A stretch of DNA of 64,000 bases from Onchocerca volvulus (lineage: Eukaryota > Nematoda > Chromadorea > Rhabditida > Onchocercidae), in the NCBI GenBank assembly GCA_000499405.2, contig HG738139.1:14046828-14110827 (forward strand), read 5' to 3'. Shown here one piece after another: positions 11,990-33,282 of the stretch; positions within the stretch are counted from its first letter, which is position 1; the number at the start of each line of letters is the position of its first letter. The notes under the pieces were generated by a model, which saw only the letters and a list, made by a program, of their open reading frames with translations, searched no databases and had not been told where the DNA came from. The position numbers and the translations under genes were made by a program.

Positions 11990-14900
11990 GCTTGTTGTTG
12001 TTCCATTATAAATTGTGCCATTCGACGTTCTGCTGCTTCTGAAGCAACAAGAAAAAAAAAAAATTTCTCATCAATAAAAAATTTAAAATTTCTTATCAAT
12101 AAAATTCATCAATTTAAACTTCAAATCATCCTTCATTACATTCACTCATCTTTTTGTCTGATATTTCAATACTATCAACAAAAACTTCAATTTTTTTTTC
12201 TCGGATTACACTTCTCAGATATAATCTTATCAAAAAATTAGAAGATAAACAATTAATTGCCCGATTATTTCCAGGCAAAATGATGATTTGTTTTAATTTG
12301 AAATTAAAATTTAAATGCTAAAACCTCGTTCCATTTCAGCTATCATTCGTCTTCGGAACATTTCACGACGTAACAACCATTCTCTCATTGCTCGACGATA
12401 GCTTAAATATTAATTTCAAAATGATGCTTGCAGATAAGATAAAAATGATAATGGCATTTTTTTTTTCAGACAATTACTACATCAATTTATCATGCTCTAA
12501 TTAATTGATTTTATCGATTAGAGACAATTTTCTTTTCCTCATTTTGAAATATGAAATGAACTCATCAAATTTCGTATAATTATGGATTAATTAAATTTGA
12601 GAAAAATTAAAAATAAAAATCATCCAAAAAGTTCAATTAGCAAAGTTTTCTTTTCTTTTTTAAATTATCTTACTTCATCATTTCCCAATCTTTTGCTTCC
12701 ATTTGTGGTACGAATGGAACTGAAAATGAAATTAGCACTTAAGTAATAATTTTAGTAAAATCAATTCTGAACTTATAAAATTAAATTATCAAAAAGTTTT
12801 CTTTTTAAAGCAATGATAAAAGATTTGATTTAATTTTACACATTATAACTTCCTTATCAGTACAACTGATAAGATTTCGGATAACAAAGGTGGAAAATAA
12901 TACCTTGCGGTTGAGTTAGACTTTTTGCTGATGACATAATTGGTGTTTCTTCTAGATTACTTGCTTTTTCTGAAGTTCTTAGATGCTCAAATGTCACACT
13001 TTGTATATTTAATTAGCCAAAAAATTAGTTAACGAACAAAATTACTGCTAATCTCAAATCAAATATCAATTTTGACATTTACTTGTTTTGAAAAAAATAA
13101 ATAAATTAATTAATTAAAACCAACCGTCAGTTCGACTTTCAGGAGTCATTATCATATTATCAGGTATTCTATTGTTATTCTGAATAACAGCTACCTGTTG
13201 AACACCAGGAATTCTGAGCAGAGTTGTAATCTGAAATCCAACTGCACTGATTCATTAAATGTTTAATGCTCAGTTTCAAGATGAATTGAAATAAAAGGAA
13301 GAAAATCGATTGAAAAATTATTAATGAGAAATGAAATTAACATTTTATGATTGCAAAAAAAAAAAAAAAAAAAACGATTCCAGTCTGATAATTTGATAAT
13401 TTGAAATAGAATTTCGATACCGCTTTCAATGCTGCGAAACGATCTGGTATCATATTGTCATCCGATTGTCGCGTTTCTCCATCATTATTTGCTGCGATTT
13501 CACTTCCTTGATTTCCGACAATACGATTATCACGATTGTCCTGAATTATGTATCCATTCTGATCCAATCCAATCATTCTTTTTAATCCATCCGTTAGATA
13601 AAATTGAGGTATCATCTGTCCATCATCATTAGCAATACCAAATTTGTTCGATTGTTGTGCCCATGATAATGTAGATCCACTTACAGTAACTTCGTTTGAC
13701 TAAAAAATATTGATGCAATTTTTCACCGTAATCAGCGTTGCACATAACAAATCTAGAGAAATATACGTATTACTGTATGCAGTATTGATGTAATTTCTAA
13801 CCGTAATCATCATTGCGCATATCAAATCTAGAGAAATATTTGCATTACTGTACGCATGTAATTAAAATCTACAATCAACAATTATTTTGAATATGTGTTT
13901 GACTTTTGAAAAATTCAGTGTTAAATTCAATCGTAATCAAATAGCAAATGAATTTTGACCTTTTTTTTTTTTTTTAGATTTACTAGAAAAAAATGTAAAA
14001 TTGCTGATCGCTGATGGTATAAATTGAATTCAAATTGTAATAATAATATCTTTCTGTATGTTCAAATTATCGTTAAAAAAGTTTTATAGCAAAAATAAAA
14101 TGAAATTAAAGAAAAGCTGTCATTACTTCTTTTATAAGTCGAAAAAGATAAACAACTGTTGAATTATTTGTCTAAGTGAGATTTAATCATCAGATAACAT
14201 AAATATTATCAAAATATTTACATATAAATATTATCAAAATATTTACATTTTTTTTAAGTTGTATTTCTTAAAAAATATTCGCAAATAAAAAAAAAAAAAA
14301 GTAAAAGAAAAGAAAAAGATATACGGTAGTTGCTTGGTACGGTAATTCAACGATAATTTTATGTATAAAGATTGCAATTTAAATTGGCTTTAATGAACAA
14401 AACAAAAATTGAAAATTGATCAGAAAAAGAACTTACAATAGGACGATGTGTTATTTTAAAGAAAATATACGGTAGCATAACAGTTGTTAAGCATAATAAA
14501 ATTACGACTAAATATGATATTCCAGATCTCTTTTTGGCAACTGAAATAATAATATTTATTGATTTAAAATATTCAAATATTTGATAAAAGACTAATTTCA
14601 AATTCATCCATTCTCATACATATTCATAATGTTTGTAAAAAATGATTTGAAAATTATTTGCAAAAATAATTGAAAAACAAATAAATAAACCTGTTATTAA
14701 CTAACAATTTTTTGCAATTTCAGCATAATTAAATAAAAATTCCGCACAATTAACAACAATTTTAATATTAATTTATTTATCATCATATATTATGATAGAA
14801 TGGATGTGTGAATTGAATAATTTTGAAAAGAAATAAACATATAGACTGGTTTTTAATGTAGTATTTAAAATTGAAAAGCCTTCGAAAACATTTAATTAGC

Positions 14901-15204
14901 AAATGAAATATTTCAAATTCAACGAAAGAATCAGGAAGAGAAGACTTCGAATGAAAGAATTGGATGAAATATTTACGATTGATTTGCAAAAAAAGCTATA
15001 CAATGTTTTTATTTGTATAAAAATTGAAAATTAAAATAAATAGGAAATGAAAATTTGAAATAAAATACCAATGGATGTGATTGGAAGATGAACAGGATAG
15101 ATCGTAGTTGATGGTATTGTCGGTGATATTGCAATACCATCAAGTTGTTTCGGCTTTTCATCGCTTTCCTTTCCGGTCGGATTTAGTGCAAAAATTTTTG
15201 TCAT
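8548..15204 (-). CDS. Unrecognised single-pass membrane protein with CAA-encoded polyglutamine region
   Basis: I do not recognise this protein. Exons (coding order, minus strand): 15069-15204, 14437-14540, 13421-13699, 13125-13230, 12904-12969, 12674-12719, 12325-12401, 11509-12038, 10928-11025, 10521-10560, 10329-10400, 9883-10050, 9515-9714, 9280-9379, 9065-9176, 8548-8720. The sum is 2307 nt, so 768 residues plus stop. ATG follows a TTTATAG acceptor directly, suggesting trans-splicing there. Residues ~54-73 form one hydrophobic segment (YLVVILLCLTTVMLPYIFF) preceded by KKR, so the N-terminus is predicted cytosolic (type II). Residues ~285-445 are Gln-rich with Met/Pro-rich spacers. Two related motifs occur later, IFKELRSRAQ and IFRELQQRAL. 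A basic stretch (YRRAMREWLLRREMFRRR) precedes the Gln region. No enzyme motif is seen. Cell role unknown. Confidence 0.85.
8939..8995. repeat. Long T homopolymer tract
   Basis: A nearly pure T run of about 50 bases lies in an intron of the Q-rich gene. It is the longest of many A/T runs in the window; its length in the assembly is unlikely to be exact. Confidence 0.9.
11540..12008 (-). repeat. CAA/TTG trinucleotide-rich region coding for polyglutamine
   Basis: Read on the minus strand this is (CAA)n with few CAG codons, in two blocks: ~11934-12005 and ~11540-11718. It encodes the Gln runs of the membrane protein. In other frames the same bases give false poly-Val, poly-Cys or poly-Leu readings. 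The repeat is expected to be length-variable. Confidence 0.9.
13709..13858. repeat. 76-bp tandem duplication in an intron
   Basis: Two diverged copies of about 76 bases start at 13709 (ATTGATGCAATTT) and 13785 (ATTGATGTAATTT). Both contain CAAATCTAGAGAAATAT. The pair lies in an intron of the Q-rich gene, just upstream (gene sense) of the exon at 13421-13699. Confidence 0.8.
14197..14250. repeat. 26-bp tandem duplication in an intron
   Basis: The unit containing ATAAATATTATCAAAATAT is present twice back to back in an intron of the Q-rich gene. It looks like simple local duplication. Confidence 0.7.
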
Positions 15205-15615
15205 CTATAAAATTCGAAATTTTATTTCGAAATATTAATTTCAATTATCGTTAGCATAACTATTAACGAATTGTTTAGAACGTTGAAAAATGTGTTAGAA
15301 AAATTAATAAAAATAGAATATTTTTAAAATAACAATGGGAAATGTGAACTTTCAACTTTATCTGAATGTATAGTCTTTACAGATTCCAACCGATTATCTT
15401 TACAAATTTAAGATTGTAACAGGTTTTTTGCAGTTGAAAAAAACTTGGAAAAATAATTTAACAAAAAAGTGAGTTTTTCAAAAAATTCATTTTTAATTAG
15501 AAAAGGATTTTTTTTTTTTCAAATTCGGTGGCATGTAAAATCTAAAGAAACATGTTGAGAATTTCTTAATTGTCACTAAATACGGTCAAACATTTGTCAT
15601 TTAAAGGTATTCCTA

Positions 15616-15646
<31 letters not shown>

Positions 15647-16191
15647 CGATTTATGCCACGATTTAAAGAAAGAAGATCCGAAAGAAATTAGTTTATTAGT
15701 TTGAAATTAATTTGAAATCTTCGATATATTAACGAGAAATGGCATTATTTATCGTAATCCATTTGTTTGATACGATAAAAATGGTATACAGATAAAATTT
15801 GTACCGTTTTTGACTTGGATGAAATTTTATTCTTCTCTAAATGATACATTTCTAAATTAATTAATAGGATTGACGGAAAAGAGACTTGATAGTGATCAAT
15901 AATTTGATTTTCTTGTAATTACATTAGGATTTTTATGTTTTTTTTTGAAAATTTTTTGTTTTCCTGAAAATTGGAATCAGCAATTTTTCATGTCTAATAG
16001 AGCTCATTGATTTGCGACATTACTAACGATAAGGGAATAAATATGATATGAAATATAAGATAGATGGAAGAAATTGTTAATATGATAATTCATCACATAA
16101 ACGATGGATTAAACTTTATAATAAGCTTTTTCAATTATTGACAGATGTTAAATAGGCATTAAAAGTTTGGTAAATTATAGCAGTTGTTTTC

Positions 16192-16262
16192 TTTTATTGT
16201 TGCAAATGACGTAAGCAATACGTAAATCGCTACTGTTTACGCCATTTACTTAAACAATAAAA
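16192..16262. other. 71-nt imperfect hairpin
   Basis: TTTTATTGTT (16192-16201) pairs perfectly with AACAATAAAA (16253-16262). The stem continues with AAATG/CATTT and CGTAA/TTACG around one mismatch, leaving a loop of roughly 20 bases. Size and shape resemble a microRNA precursor, but AT-rich palindromes are common, so function is not shown. Confidence 0.3.
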
Positions 16263-17254
16263 CTTCAAATGTGGACGAGAATTCATTGGGAACAACTTAA
16301 AAATCTAATTTAACTAAGTTGAATAAAATAGAAAATATGAATATATGACGTGATTATGACGACCAATTTAATCTCAATTTGACTTTGTTTCATTACTCAT
16401 TTAAATTTAATTCCATCCTATATATAGTCATAGAGAAATAAAGCAAATTTAATGAACTAGAACAGGTAAAGTTTAAAAAAAAAAAAAAACGGAGAGAAGT
16501 TTAACTTCATTCCAGGTAAAATCTATTCGTAATCAAAAAATTAAAATATCATATAAATGACAAAAATTGTTCGTTTGAATGCGAAAAAAAAAAAAAAAAG
16601 AAGGAAATGTAAAGGGAAACAAACTGTCATAAATGCTAACAAAATAGGCTAGTTGATGGATTAATGTAATAAAAAAAAAAGAAAAAAAGAGATGTGTATG
16701 GTAAGGTAAAAATCAGTTAAAATTCAGGTAAAATTCAGGCGATTCTTGTCATTATTACAACATAAATCTTTCGAAAATTTTAGTAAAGAAATAGAGAAAA
16801 TGAAAAATTTAAATTGAGAAAATGGCAAAGCAAATGGAAAATGCACAACCATCACCATCATCATCATCATCACCATTCAACTTCAATCACTTCGACTGGT
16901 TAGTTTATTCAATTTCTTCTGAAAACAAACCGGTTTTTTGTTCCACTCCTTTCCCATCCCGCACATCTTTCTCTCCTTTTATTTTAACATTTTCTTCAGA
17001 AAATTATTTCACATGAACTTATCATTCTCATTAATATTATTTTGAAAATTACTGCTTGTTAGTTGCTGTATTTGAGATTGTCATCAAATTTATGGCTGTT
17101 GTTTTTTTTTGAGTTATAAGATTCGCTTGGCTGAATATAAAGGCTTTTTTTTTTTTGCAAATTTTTTTTGCTATCAATGAAATTCTTCCATGACATTTCA
17201 TCTTTGTCATTCGTTCATCTTTTCGCTCAAAAATATTCATTGTTATGGGCAAAG

Positions 17255-17340
17255 GTATAGGAAAAATTCGAAAGATGTAATTATTTGTAAAACAAGGAGT
17301 ATTAAAGGTCAAGAAGCGCGAAAATAATTTCAAACAAAGC
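17255..17340. repeat. Dispersed repeat, copy 1
   Basis: This stretch shares blocks with 30820-30902: GGAAAAATtCGAAAGAT, then ATAATTA-like sequence, then AGGAGTATTAAAG and GCGCGAAA, in the same order and spacing. Two diverged copies of one mobile or duplicated element are the simplest reading. The family is not recognised. Confidence 0.6.
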
Positions 17341-18794
17341 AACAAATCGATAAACGTGTTTTATCGCACTGTGAGGGATAAATTCTTTAAAGGACGAATA
17401 TTTGATTATTTATTTACATGAAGATCATTTATACAATTTTAATAACTATAAATGGTAACATTCATTTAACTCCTTCTGATAACTCAAATTCAGAAGGACC
17501 CAAGATGATGAAGGCCTTCTGATGCGAATGAGAGCCTGGAAGTTTGATTCAAGAATGGAGTTATACCATAATATAATCAAATTGCCAACAACAATAGTAT
17601 AAAATTGATAAAAGAGAAAAATTCGAAAGTAAACATGAAAAAAGAAGAATCAATCCATCACAATGTCAGTATTTCCTCGACACCGTATGAAATTGAATAA
17701 ATTCAAATGCAATAATAATATTGAAATTTGAAGGTAATGGAAATTAAATTTGAAACAAATTCTATTTATAGGGCAAAAACAAAAAAAAGAAAAATGACGA
17801 ATAAGAATGATTCTGAAGAACAAAAATGTCCAATTTCGTTTTTTTTTTTTTTTGGAAAATAAAATATTTCTGATATGATTATGAAATTTTTCTAAATTCT
17901 ATTTTGAAAATAATTTTCAAAAGAACTTATATATATATGTATATATATAGCAAGTAGTTATATGAAACAAGTTGATGCAATGACATTGAAGCAAAATTAA
18001 CTGATTCGTGCAAACTATTGTCGTTGTCGCTGTCGTTGTCGTTGTCATAGTTGAATGTTGAATGGTTGGTGAAGATTGAGAAAAGGCAACAACAAGAAAT
18101 AAAGTCGTTACGATCAAAAGCGGAAGGTTATATACAAACTAAACGATGAGATGAGAGAGCGGTACCGATGATGATCGCAAATGGAAGATGGAAGGTGGTT
18201 GGTTGGGTCGATGAAATTTTCCATCCATATATGAGCAAAACAAAGAGTCAACTCAACTCAACTCAACCACTCAACCGGTTTAAAATTTTAGCAGACAAAA
18301 ATAATTGATACAGTCATCCTCAATCAATTTGATACTATGACAACCAAAACTTTTTCATCTTTCCTCTCTCTCTCGCTTTTTCTCTCTCTCTCTCTCAGGT
18401 TACATCTATTTTGGTATAAGAATTATTCGAAAATTTGTCGATTCGTATACATTTGCACCTTTTGATGTACAGTACACAGTACAGCATAGTGTCAATCATC
18501 TATTATCGCTCTTCTGTAGAAAAAAATACAAAAATTTATATTCAATTCATTTCAAGTATATGTGTATTTATGTCAACAGAAACGAGAAGCAGAGGAGAAG
18601 AAGGAGATGAAGTTGAATGTTAATAAAAATATTTTTGCAAACATTGAAATCTAACTAACACGAAAACATTTGACCGAAATTTTGAAGGACATACAAATAT
18701 GATGATAATGATGGTTTGAATTTCTTTTCCTTTGCCGTTGAAGTTGCATTGATGAACAATAAATTATTAAATTTCATTTCCTTCAATTTAATTC

Positions 18795-18960
18795 CTTCAC
18801 GTGAAATATATTCTGATGAAATGAAACAATTTCCTAGAGCCTAAATTCATCATCTTTTCATGCCTGAATACAAATTCAAGACCTCTTCACTTGAAATATA
18901 TTCTGATGAAATGAAATAATTTCCTGAAGTCTAAATTCATCCTTTCACTCCGAAATTCAA
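18795..18960. repeat. Tandem duplication, 90-bp period
   Basis: Copies start at 18795 and 18885 with CTTCAC, followed in both by GAAATATATTCTGATGAAAT and later CTAAATTCATC. The copies are about 85 percent alike by eye. Confidence 0.75.
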
Positions 18961-20087
18961 ATTTAATCACAATATTTTTAGCTTTTTAATTCATAAATTT
19001 TGATAATTAAAAAAATCGATTGATATATATATATATATGACAGCAGAAAATCATTCGCGATCTTTTTGCCGATCAATAAAGAATCTTGTTCAGAATCAAT
19101 TTTTACTGGTAGTTCAATATTTTGATGGCTTTGGTGATAAGCAAAGACAATTAAATAGGTAAAGAGGTTAAAGTTCAAGAAGATTCTCATTATCATCCAT
19201 TCTATCTCATTTAACTTAAAATGATGATAAGTTATATTAGTAATAAGTAAGTTAAATGTGAAGAAAAGGTCTTTTGCAATTTGAAATTGGAACCTGTTAC
19301 ATTGATCTTTAATCTAAAGTTTATTCCTTCCCACTAACTTTTCCATCTTTCATTGCGTTACATCAAAATTTCTTGTAATACATTATGAGTTGGTGGTTTT
19401 AACTAATATTTTTTCAAAAATTTTATTTTTTCAATCAAATGGCAATCGATATTATTTAATTAATTTTCATCATTTCTCAAAGACATGCAAAGTTAGCAAA
19501 CAAATTCATCTGTATCAATTATTAAAAGATAATAAACAATAATAATATTATTATAATTAATTTATCATGCACAAAAAAAACAAGAAATTTAGAAAAACTT
19601 AAAAAATGAAAATGTAAAATATTAAATTGAGCGCTTAGAGAAGATTTAATAATTCAAGACAAACATTTCTCAAAAGTTGATATAATTAAAAACAGAATTC
19701 TCTCCATACAAATATATTAGGATGAATTTAGAAATTAATTGAATTACTAACTTTTTATCATTTAAAATTTCTTTTAGTACAAAATAATTCATTAAATTTT
19801 CATCTCATTTCTATTGAATGAGAAAATTTCCCTTTGTACAAAATGACATGCAAATATTTCCAGTTCCAGTAAATTATCGGTTCCGGTAAACGGAAGAAAA
19901 GACATTGTACAATAAGAGCAATGATAATTTGTGCTGTTTAAATATCAGAAATATATGATACTATCGTGAAATCTACGTAAAAATAAACAGAATTAAATGG
20001 CTAACATTAACAAGAAAAAAAAACATTGTAGAAATAATAAATTAATTAATTTCAAAACGTATATTTGAAACGTAATATAATTAAGAC

Positions 20088-20169
20088 TTTATTATTATAC
20101 AAAAATTTTATTAGAAAAAAAAAATTTATAATATAAGTTCATTGTTCCCAGAGAACAATAAATTTACAC
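20088..20169 (-). promoter_or_regulatory. 3' flank of myosin gene: AATAAA and hairpin
   Basis: On the minus strand AATAAA-type hexamers occur at about 20088-20093 and 20107-20112. Between these and the stop lies a 7-bp stem, ATTGTTC 20151-20157 with GAACAAT 20163-20169, loop of five. The hexamers are good poly(A) signal candidates; the stem is only an observation. Confidence 0.4.
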
Positions 20170-20256
20170 CAAATTCTTAAAAGAAATGATAAGATTAGAT
20201 AAGACAAGATTGGGAATATAATCAAATAAATTTAGGAAAAGCTGAAAATAAAGCAA

Positions 20257-29088
<8,832 letters not shown>

Positions 29089-30819
29089 AATTTTCTGCAA
29101 TAAGTTGAGAAATGATTTTGATGGAAGATTAATAATTTGCTTTTCATATTAGAATATAAATTCTTCTTACTTGAAATATTAAAGTCACATTTGATTTCAC
29201 TATTCAAATCTCTAAAAGAAGAAGATATTCTAAATGATTTAGATTATACTTGCAATTAATTAGAGTAACTTCAAAGCTTCTTACAAGAAATCTTTAAATA
29301 TGCAATAAATTAAAGCATTATTATGAATTATGAATTAATCTCGAGAATGTGAAGAAGAAATTCTAATTTCGTAAACAAGTTTATCATTGAATCTCTCACC
29401 AATAATGCTTTTTTTTTTTTTTTTTTTTTTTTTGATGAAGCAAACCGAAAAATGGAACAGTGCAAATAATGATTCAACATTGGTGGAGTTAAAAATTGAA
29501 AATCACATCTAGCTGATTGAAATGATCAACTCAAGAGTTTTATCATATATTTGATCGTGTGAAATTAATGCAAAAATAAATGAAAAATTTTTCCTCGTAA
29601 ATTTTCCCTTCCACAATCCTTCCATTATATATTTCATGAAACGTATCTTTATATTGCATCTATATTAAATTAAAATGATTTGATATATTAAATGAGAAAA
29701 ATAGCATGATCTATATGCATTTAATATTAAATTCAAAACTTGAACTTGCAGGGATGAAACTTGAAAAATTATAAAGTAAGGTTTGAATTTAAATTTAAAA
29801 AAAAATTAAAAAATAAAATATGAGAGGAAGTTGTGATGATAGTGGTGAAGCAATGCTATCACTTTGAGCATTATACATTTTAGCAAGCAATAAAAGAATT
29901 GATTTTGAGATGAAAAGTACATAAATATCTGATTTATCAATTTGTAAATAAGAACATCGATAAGTGTAGGAATCTTGGGGGCAGTCAAAAAATAAGGATT
30001 TTTTTTTTGATCCATTTTTTTTTTTTTTTTTTGATTCATATAGCAAATTTAAATGATATTATCAGAAAAAGATTTGTTCATCCTATTCCACTGAATCTGA
30101 ATGTCTAGTGGACTATGTAATATAAATGTGGACAAATATGACAATTTTATTGATTCAATGAATAATAATGCGAAAATTTCATACTCCTTGATTAAATATC
30201 GAATTTTGTTATTCTTTACATTAAATACGCCAATCTCATACGCCTAACTTATGTAACAGCGAATATACAAATTCATCCATATTAGTTTGTCCAAGATCTT
30301 AAATATACAGCATAATTGAAAATTGCATTATTTCAACTATTTATACAAACATGATTTTGCATAAAAATTATGCTAATTTTTTCATACTTGGAAAAATCCT
30401 AGAAATTTGATTAAATTTTGTTGAAAATTGAATGATTTTAGCTAAACAAAGCCCTTTGTATAAGTAACATATTCTTTCGAATATAATTGCCAACGGGCAT
30501 CTAAAGAAGCAAAGAATTGCGACATGTAAACATCGAAAGTTTGCTTTGATCAGTAAAGAAAGAAATGGAACTATTTTCATAGCTATCAATGATTATTTCA
30601 CCATCATATTCTTCTCCATTTCCATAGCTATATGGAATGGATCCAATAATACCAACATAAGCTAATATACGTATGATTGCGAAAGTGTACGTTAATCGTG
30701 CTGCCTTTAACAAAAATTTTACACAAACATTACAGTACATCATAAATGATTCGAAATTTCACTGTGAAAATCGGAAAGCAAAACCCATTTCCGAAATATT
30801 AAAATTGTGATACAATTGT

Positions 30820-30902
30820 CGGAAAAATCCGAAAGATATAATTAGATCCAAAGTCTATATAGGAGTATTAAAGATTAAATGGCGCGAAATACTTTCAAAG
30901 GG
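30820..30902. repeat. Dispersed repeat, copy 2
   Basis: This is the partner of 17255-17340: GGAAAAATcCGAAAGAT, ATAATTA, AGGAGTATTAAAG and GGCGCGAAA in the same order. It is followed by the less AT-rich patch running to ~31160, which may belong to the same element. Confidence 0.6.
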
Positions 30903-31069
30903 ACCAACAACAATTTTGGCGGTAAAAAGCCAAAACCTTCGATTCACAGATAAATAGAGTCAAACAATCATGAGGCGACATGTTGGAGATCAGGGAAAGA
31001 GGAGAAGCTCCAAAGAGTTTAAAAGTCCGGATTTTGAAGTTGAAATGAGTTAGATTGTTCATACCGACA

Positions 31070-31101
31070 CAGCAATTGACAGTTCAGTGGAGCAGTTGCT
31101 G
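31070..31101. other. 9-bp stem-loop in GC-richer patch
   Basis: CAGCAATTG (31070-31078) pairs with CAGTTGCTG (31093-31101), with one G-T wobble and a loop of 14. It sits in a 200-base patch with clearly higher GC than its surroundings, perhaps the body of an old element. Confidence 0.35.
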
Positions 31102-33048
31102 TTCTCTACAAGCACAAAGAACGGGATAACCGATTGACCAATTTGCTTGGATATTTTCAAATTATCGCTTGTATCATAAACAAAGAATCACTATTCCGCC
31201 AATCAATAAAACTTTTCTCTCAATAGAATTCATCTCTGTCACACAAAGTAATAAAAAACTTCCACGGCAGTAATTATTGAATACAAAACAATTATTAGCA
31301 TGCATAATCATATAGTTCTTCTCAATAACAACATTTAACTAATTTACTAATTCTGTAAATTTAACAAATTATGCTAAATTATTTTTTCGTTTTCTTTTTT
31401 TCACTAAATTAATTTATGCTAATATATTGACATAACTTATATTTAATTAAGTAAAATTATTTGTCTCGAATGAACAATCCGAAATTACCGAAAATTGAGA
31501 TTTCTCTGATATTTGAATTGATTTTAGATTTTCCATTCCCACAACTAAATTGCTGGCAAAAGAATTAATGGATAAATAAAAATGATGAAATGACTAATCT
31601 AAACTTGATTTTTTCTTTTTTGCAAACTTGTTTTGAACACTAAAGAATGGCCATATCTAATATGTAATTGTATAATTATTACAAGAAAATCCATCGGGAC
31701 AAATATGAGGATTATTTTGATTCTATTAATTGAATTTCTTATAATTCTTTTCGTTTTTCACAAACTTTGAGCGCAAAAATGAAAAAAAAAAAAAGTGAAA
31801 TTTCATCTTATCTCATTTTTCCTAATTATTTGGACTACTAATGATTCTGCATATTAACTAACTCAAATTAGAGAAAGTTGCATATTTACAAAAGGCAAAA
31901 AGAATTGAAAACTTGAAAAAACTAAATTCACTTGTATGAATTTATAATTATTAAACAAATCTGATTGAAGATACTTAAAAAAAAAATTGGATCAAAAATT
32001 CGTATTTTTTTTTTTTTTTTTTTTTTCAAATATACAAAGCTTCTATCGTGTTTTCTCACTAACATAATTTTTTACTTGTGATCGACAGAATTCATTTCGT
32101 TCACAATTTTATTACAATTATAAACTACCAATTGATCTATCTCTAACATCACAGGTAAAAATCACACTACGTAGTTTGTTAGAATTAATTTCTAAAATTC
32201 TTTTTTTAATGAAATTTTTTTTTATTTTATTAAAGACTTTTTTGCTAACAAAATTTCGATAAATTATGCAATAAATGAAAAAACGAAATGAACAAATTTG
32301 ATAGAAAAGAGAACGGAATTCAAAAATATCGACTTAGGGATTTTGATAGATTATGAAAACGAAATGCAAGGATAATCCTTCCGTTCTTCCTGGATTTCTC
32401 CTTGGAAAACAATAACATGCAATAATTCATAATTTTGAGTGAAATCTAAAGATGGAACATCTATTAATAAAGATGGTTTACCCAAAAATCTTTATAAAAC
32501 CAGTTCTTAGTTTCCAAATCATACAGAAATATCGATTATATTTGTTCACATATAATCATATCAAAATCATTATTAATATTATTAGAAACACTTGTCTTCA
32601 GTGTGTTGAATCAACAAAAGCGAAATAAAATTAAGAATTATTTCATAAATTTTTCTATAAATGTGTTATTGTGTCATTAAATTCGAAATAATGAATTTAG
32701 AAAAATAGCTGAAAATGCAACAATTCGATTGATTCCTTCCATCTACAAGATAGAGTAGTTCTAAATGGCTTTTACAGGCCTTGTGCAAATTTCTACAAAC
32801 CTGTAAGATAGAATAGTTAAAAAATAATTTCTACAACGTAGGATGGTTACAAAGATGTGACATGTATTTCTGATTATATGACTTCATTAATTTGCGACCA
32901 ATCTAAGCATAAAATTGCGATTTAAATTGTCTTTCATCAGTAAATTCTAAGATATTGTTCGTAAGATAATATAATATTGAATAATAATAGGACATTATTA
33001 TTATCCTACTAATTCAGACTGTTTTATATTAACAACTATTATAATTTT

Positions 33049-33282
33049 ATTTCATTAAAATTATAGTTACGCAAAACGTGCAAAATTTCTTTTAAAAATT
33101 TAATCCATTAATTAATTTAATAATTGCTTATTCATGCATTCTCGTTACAAATTATTCTAAATCATATTTCATTAAAATTATAGTTACGCAAAACGTACAA
33201 AATTTCTTTTAGAAATCTTAATCCATTGATTAATTTAATAATTGCTTATTCATGCATTCTCGTTATGAATTATTCTAAATCA
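33049..33282. repeat. 117-bp tandem duplication
   Basis: Copies begin at 33049 and 33166 with ATTTCATTAAAATTATAGTT and both end near ATTATTCTAAATCA. The copies are highly similar, so the duplication is recent. Confidence 0.9.

Larger units (their letters stand above)
15205..20256. other. Intergenic region between Q-rich gene and myosin gene
   Basis: This is the 5' flank of the minus-strand Q-rich gene. It is AT-rich with many A/T runs and no exon with both good splice sites and a conserved reading. It holds a hairpin at 16192-16262, one copy of a dispersed repeat near 17255, a pyrimidine tract at 18360-18400 (GAGA-type on the gene's strand), and a 90-bp-period duplication at 18795-18960. The less AT-rich stretch 18100-18290 could include promoter sequence, which is inference. 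Confidence 0.6.

Noticed and set aside
11529..12241. Poly-Val, poly-Leu and poly-Cys reading frames on the plus strand
   Set aside because: They are antisense and shifted readings of the CAA repeat that codes poly-Gln on the minus strand.
16822..17016. Reading frame starting MAKQMENAQPSPSSSSSPF
   Set aside because: The Ser run comes from a TCA repeat; no splice sites, no conservation signal and the rest is low complexity.
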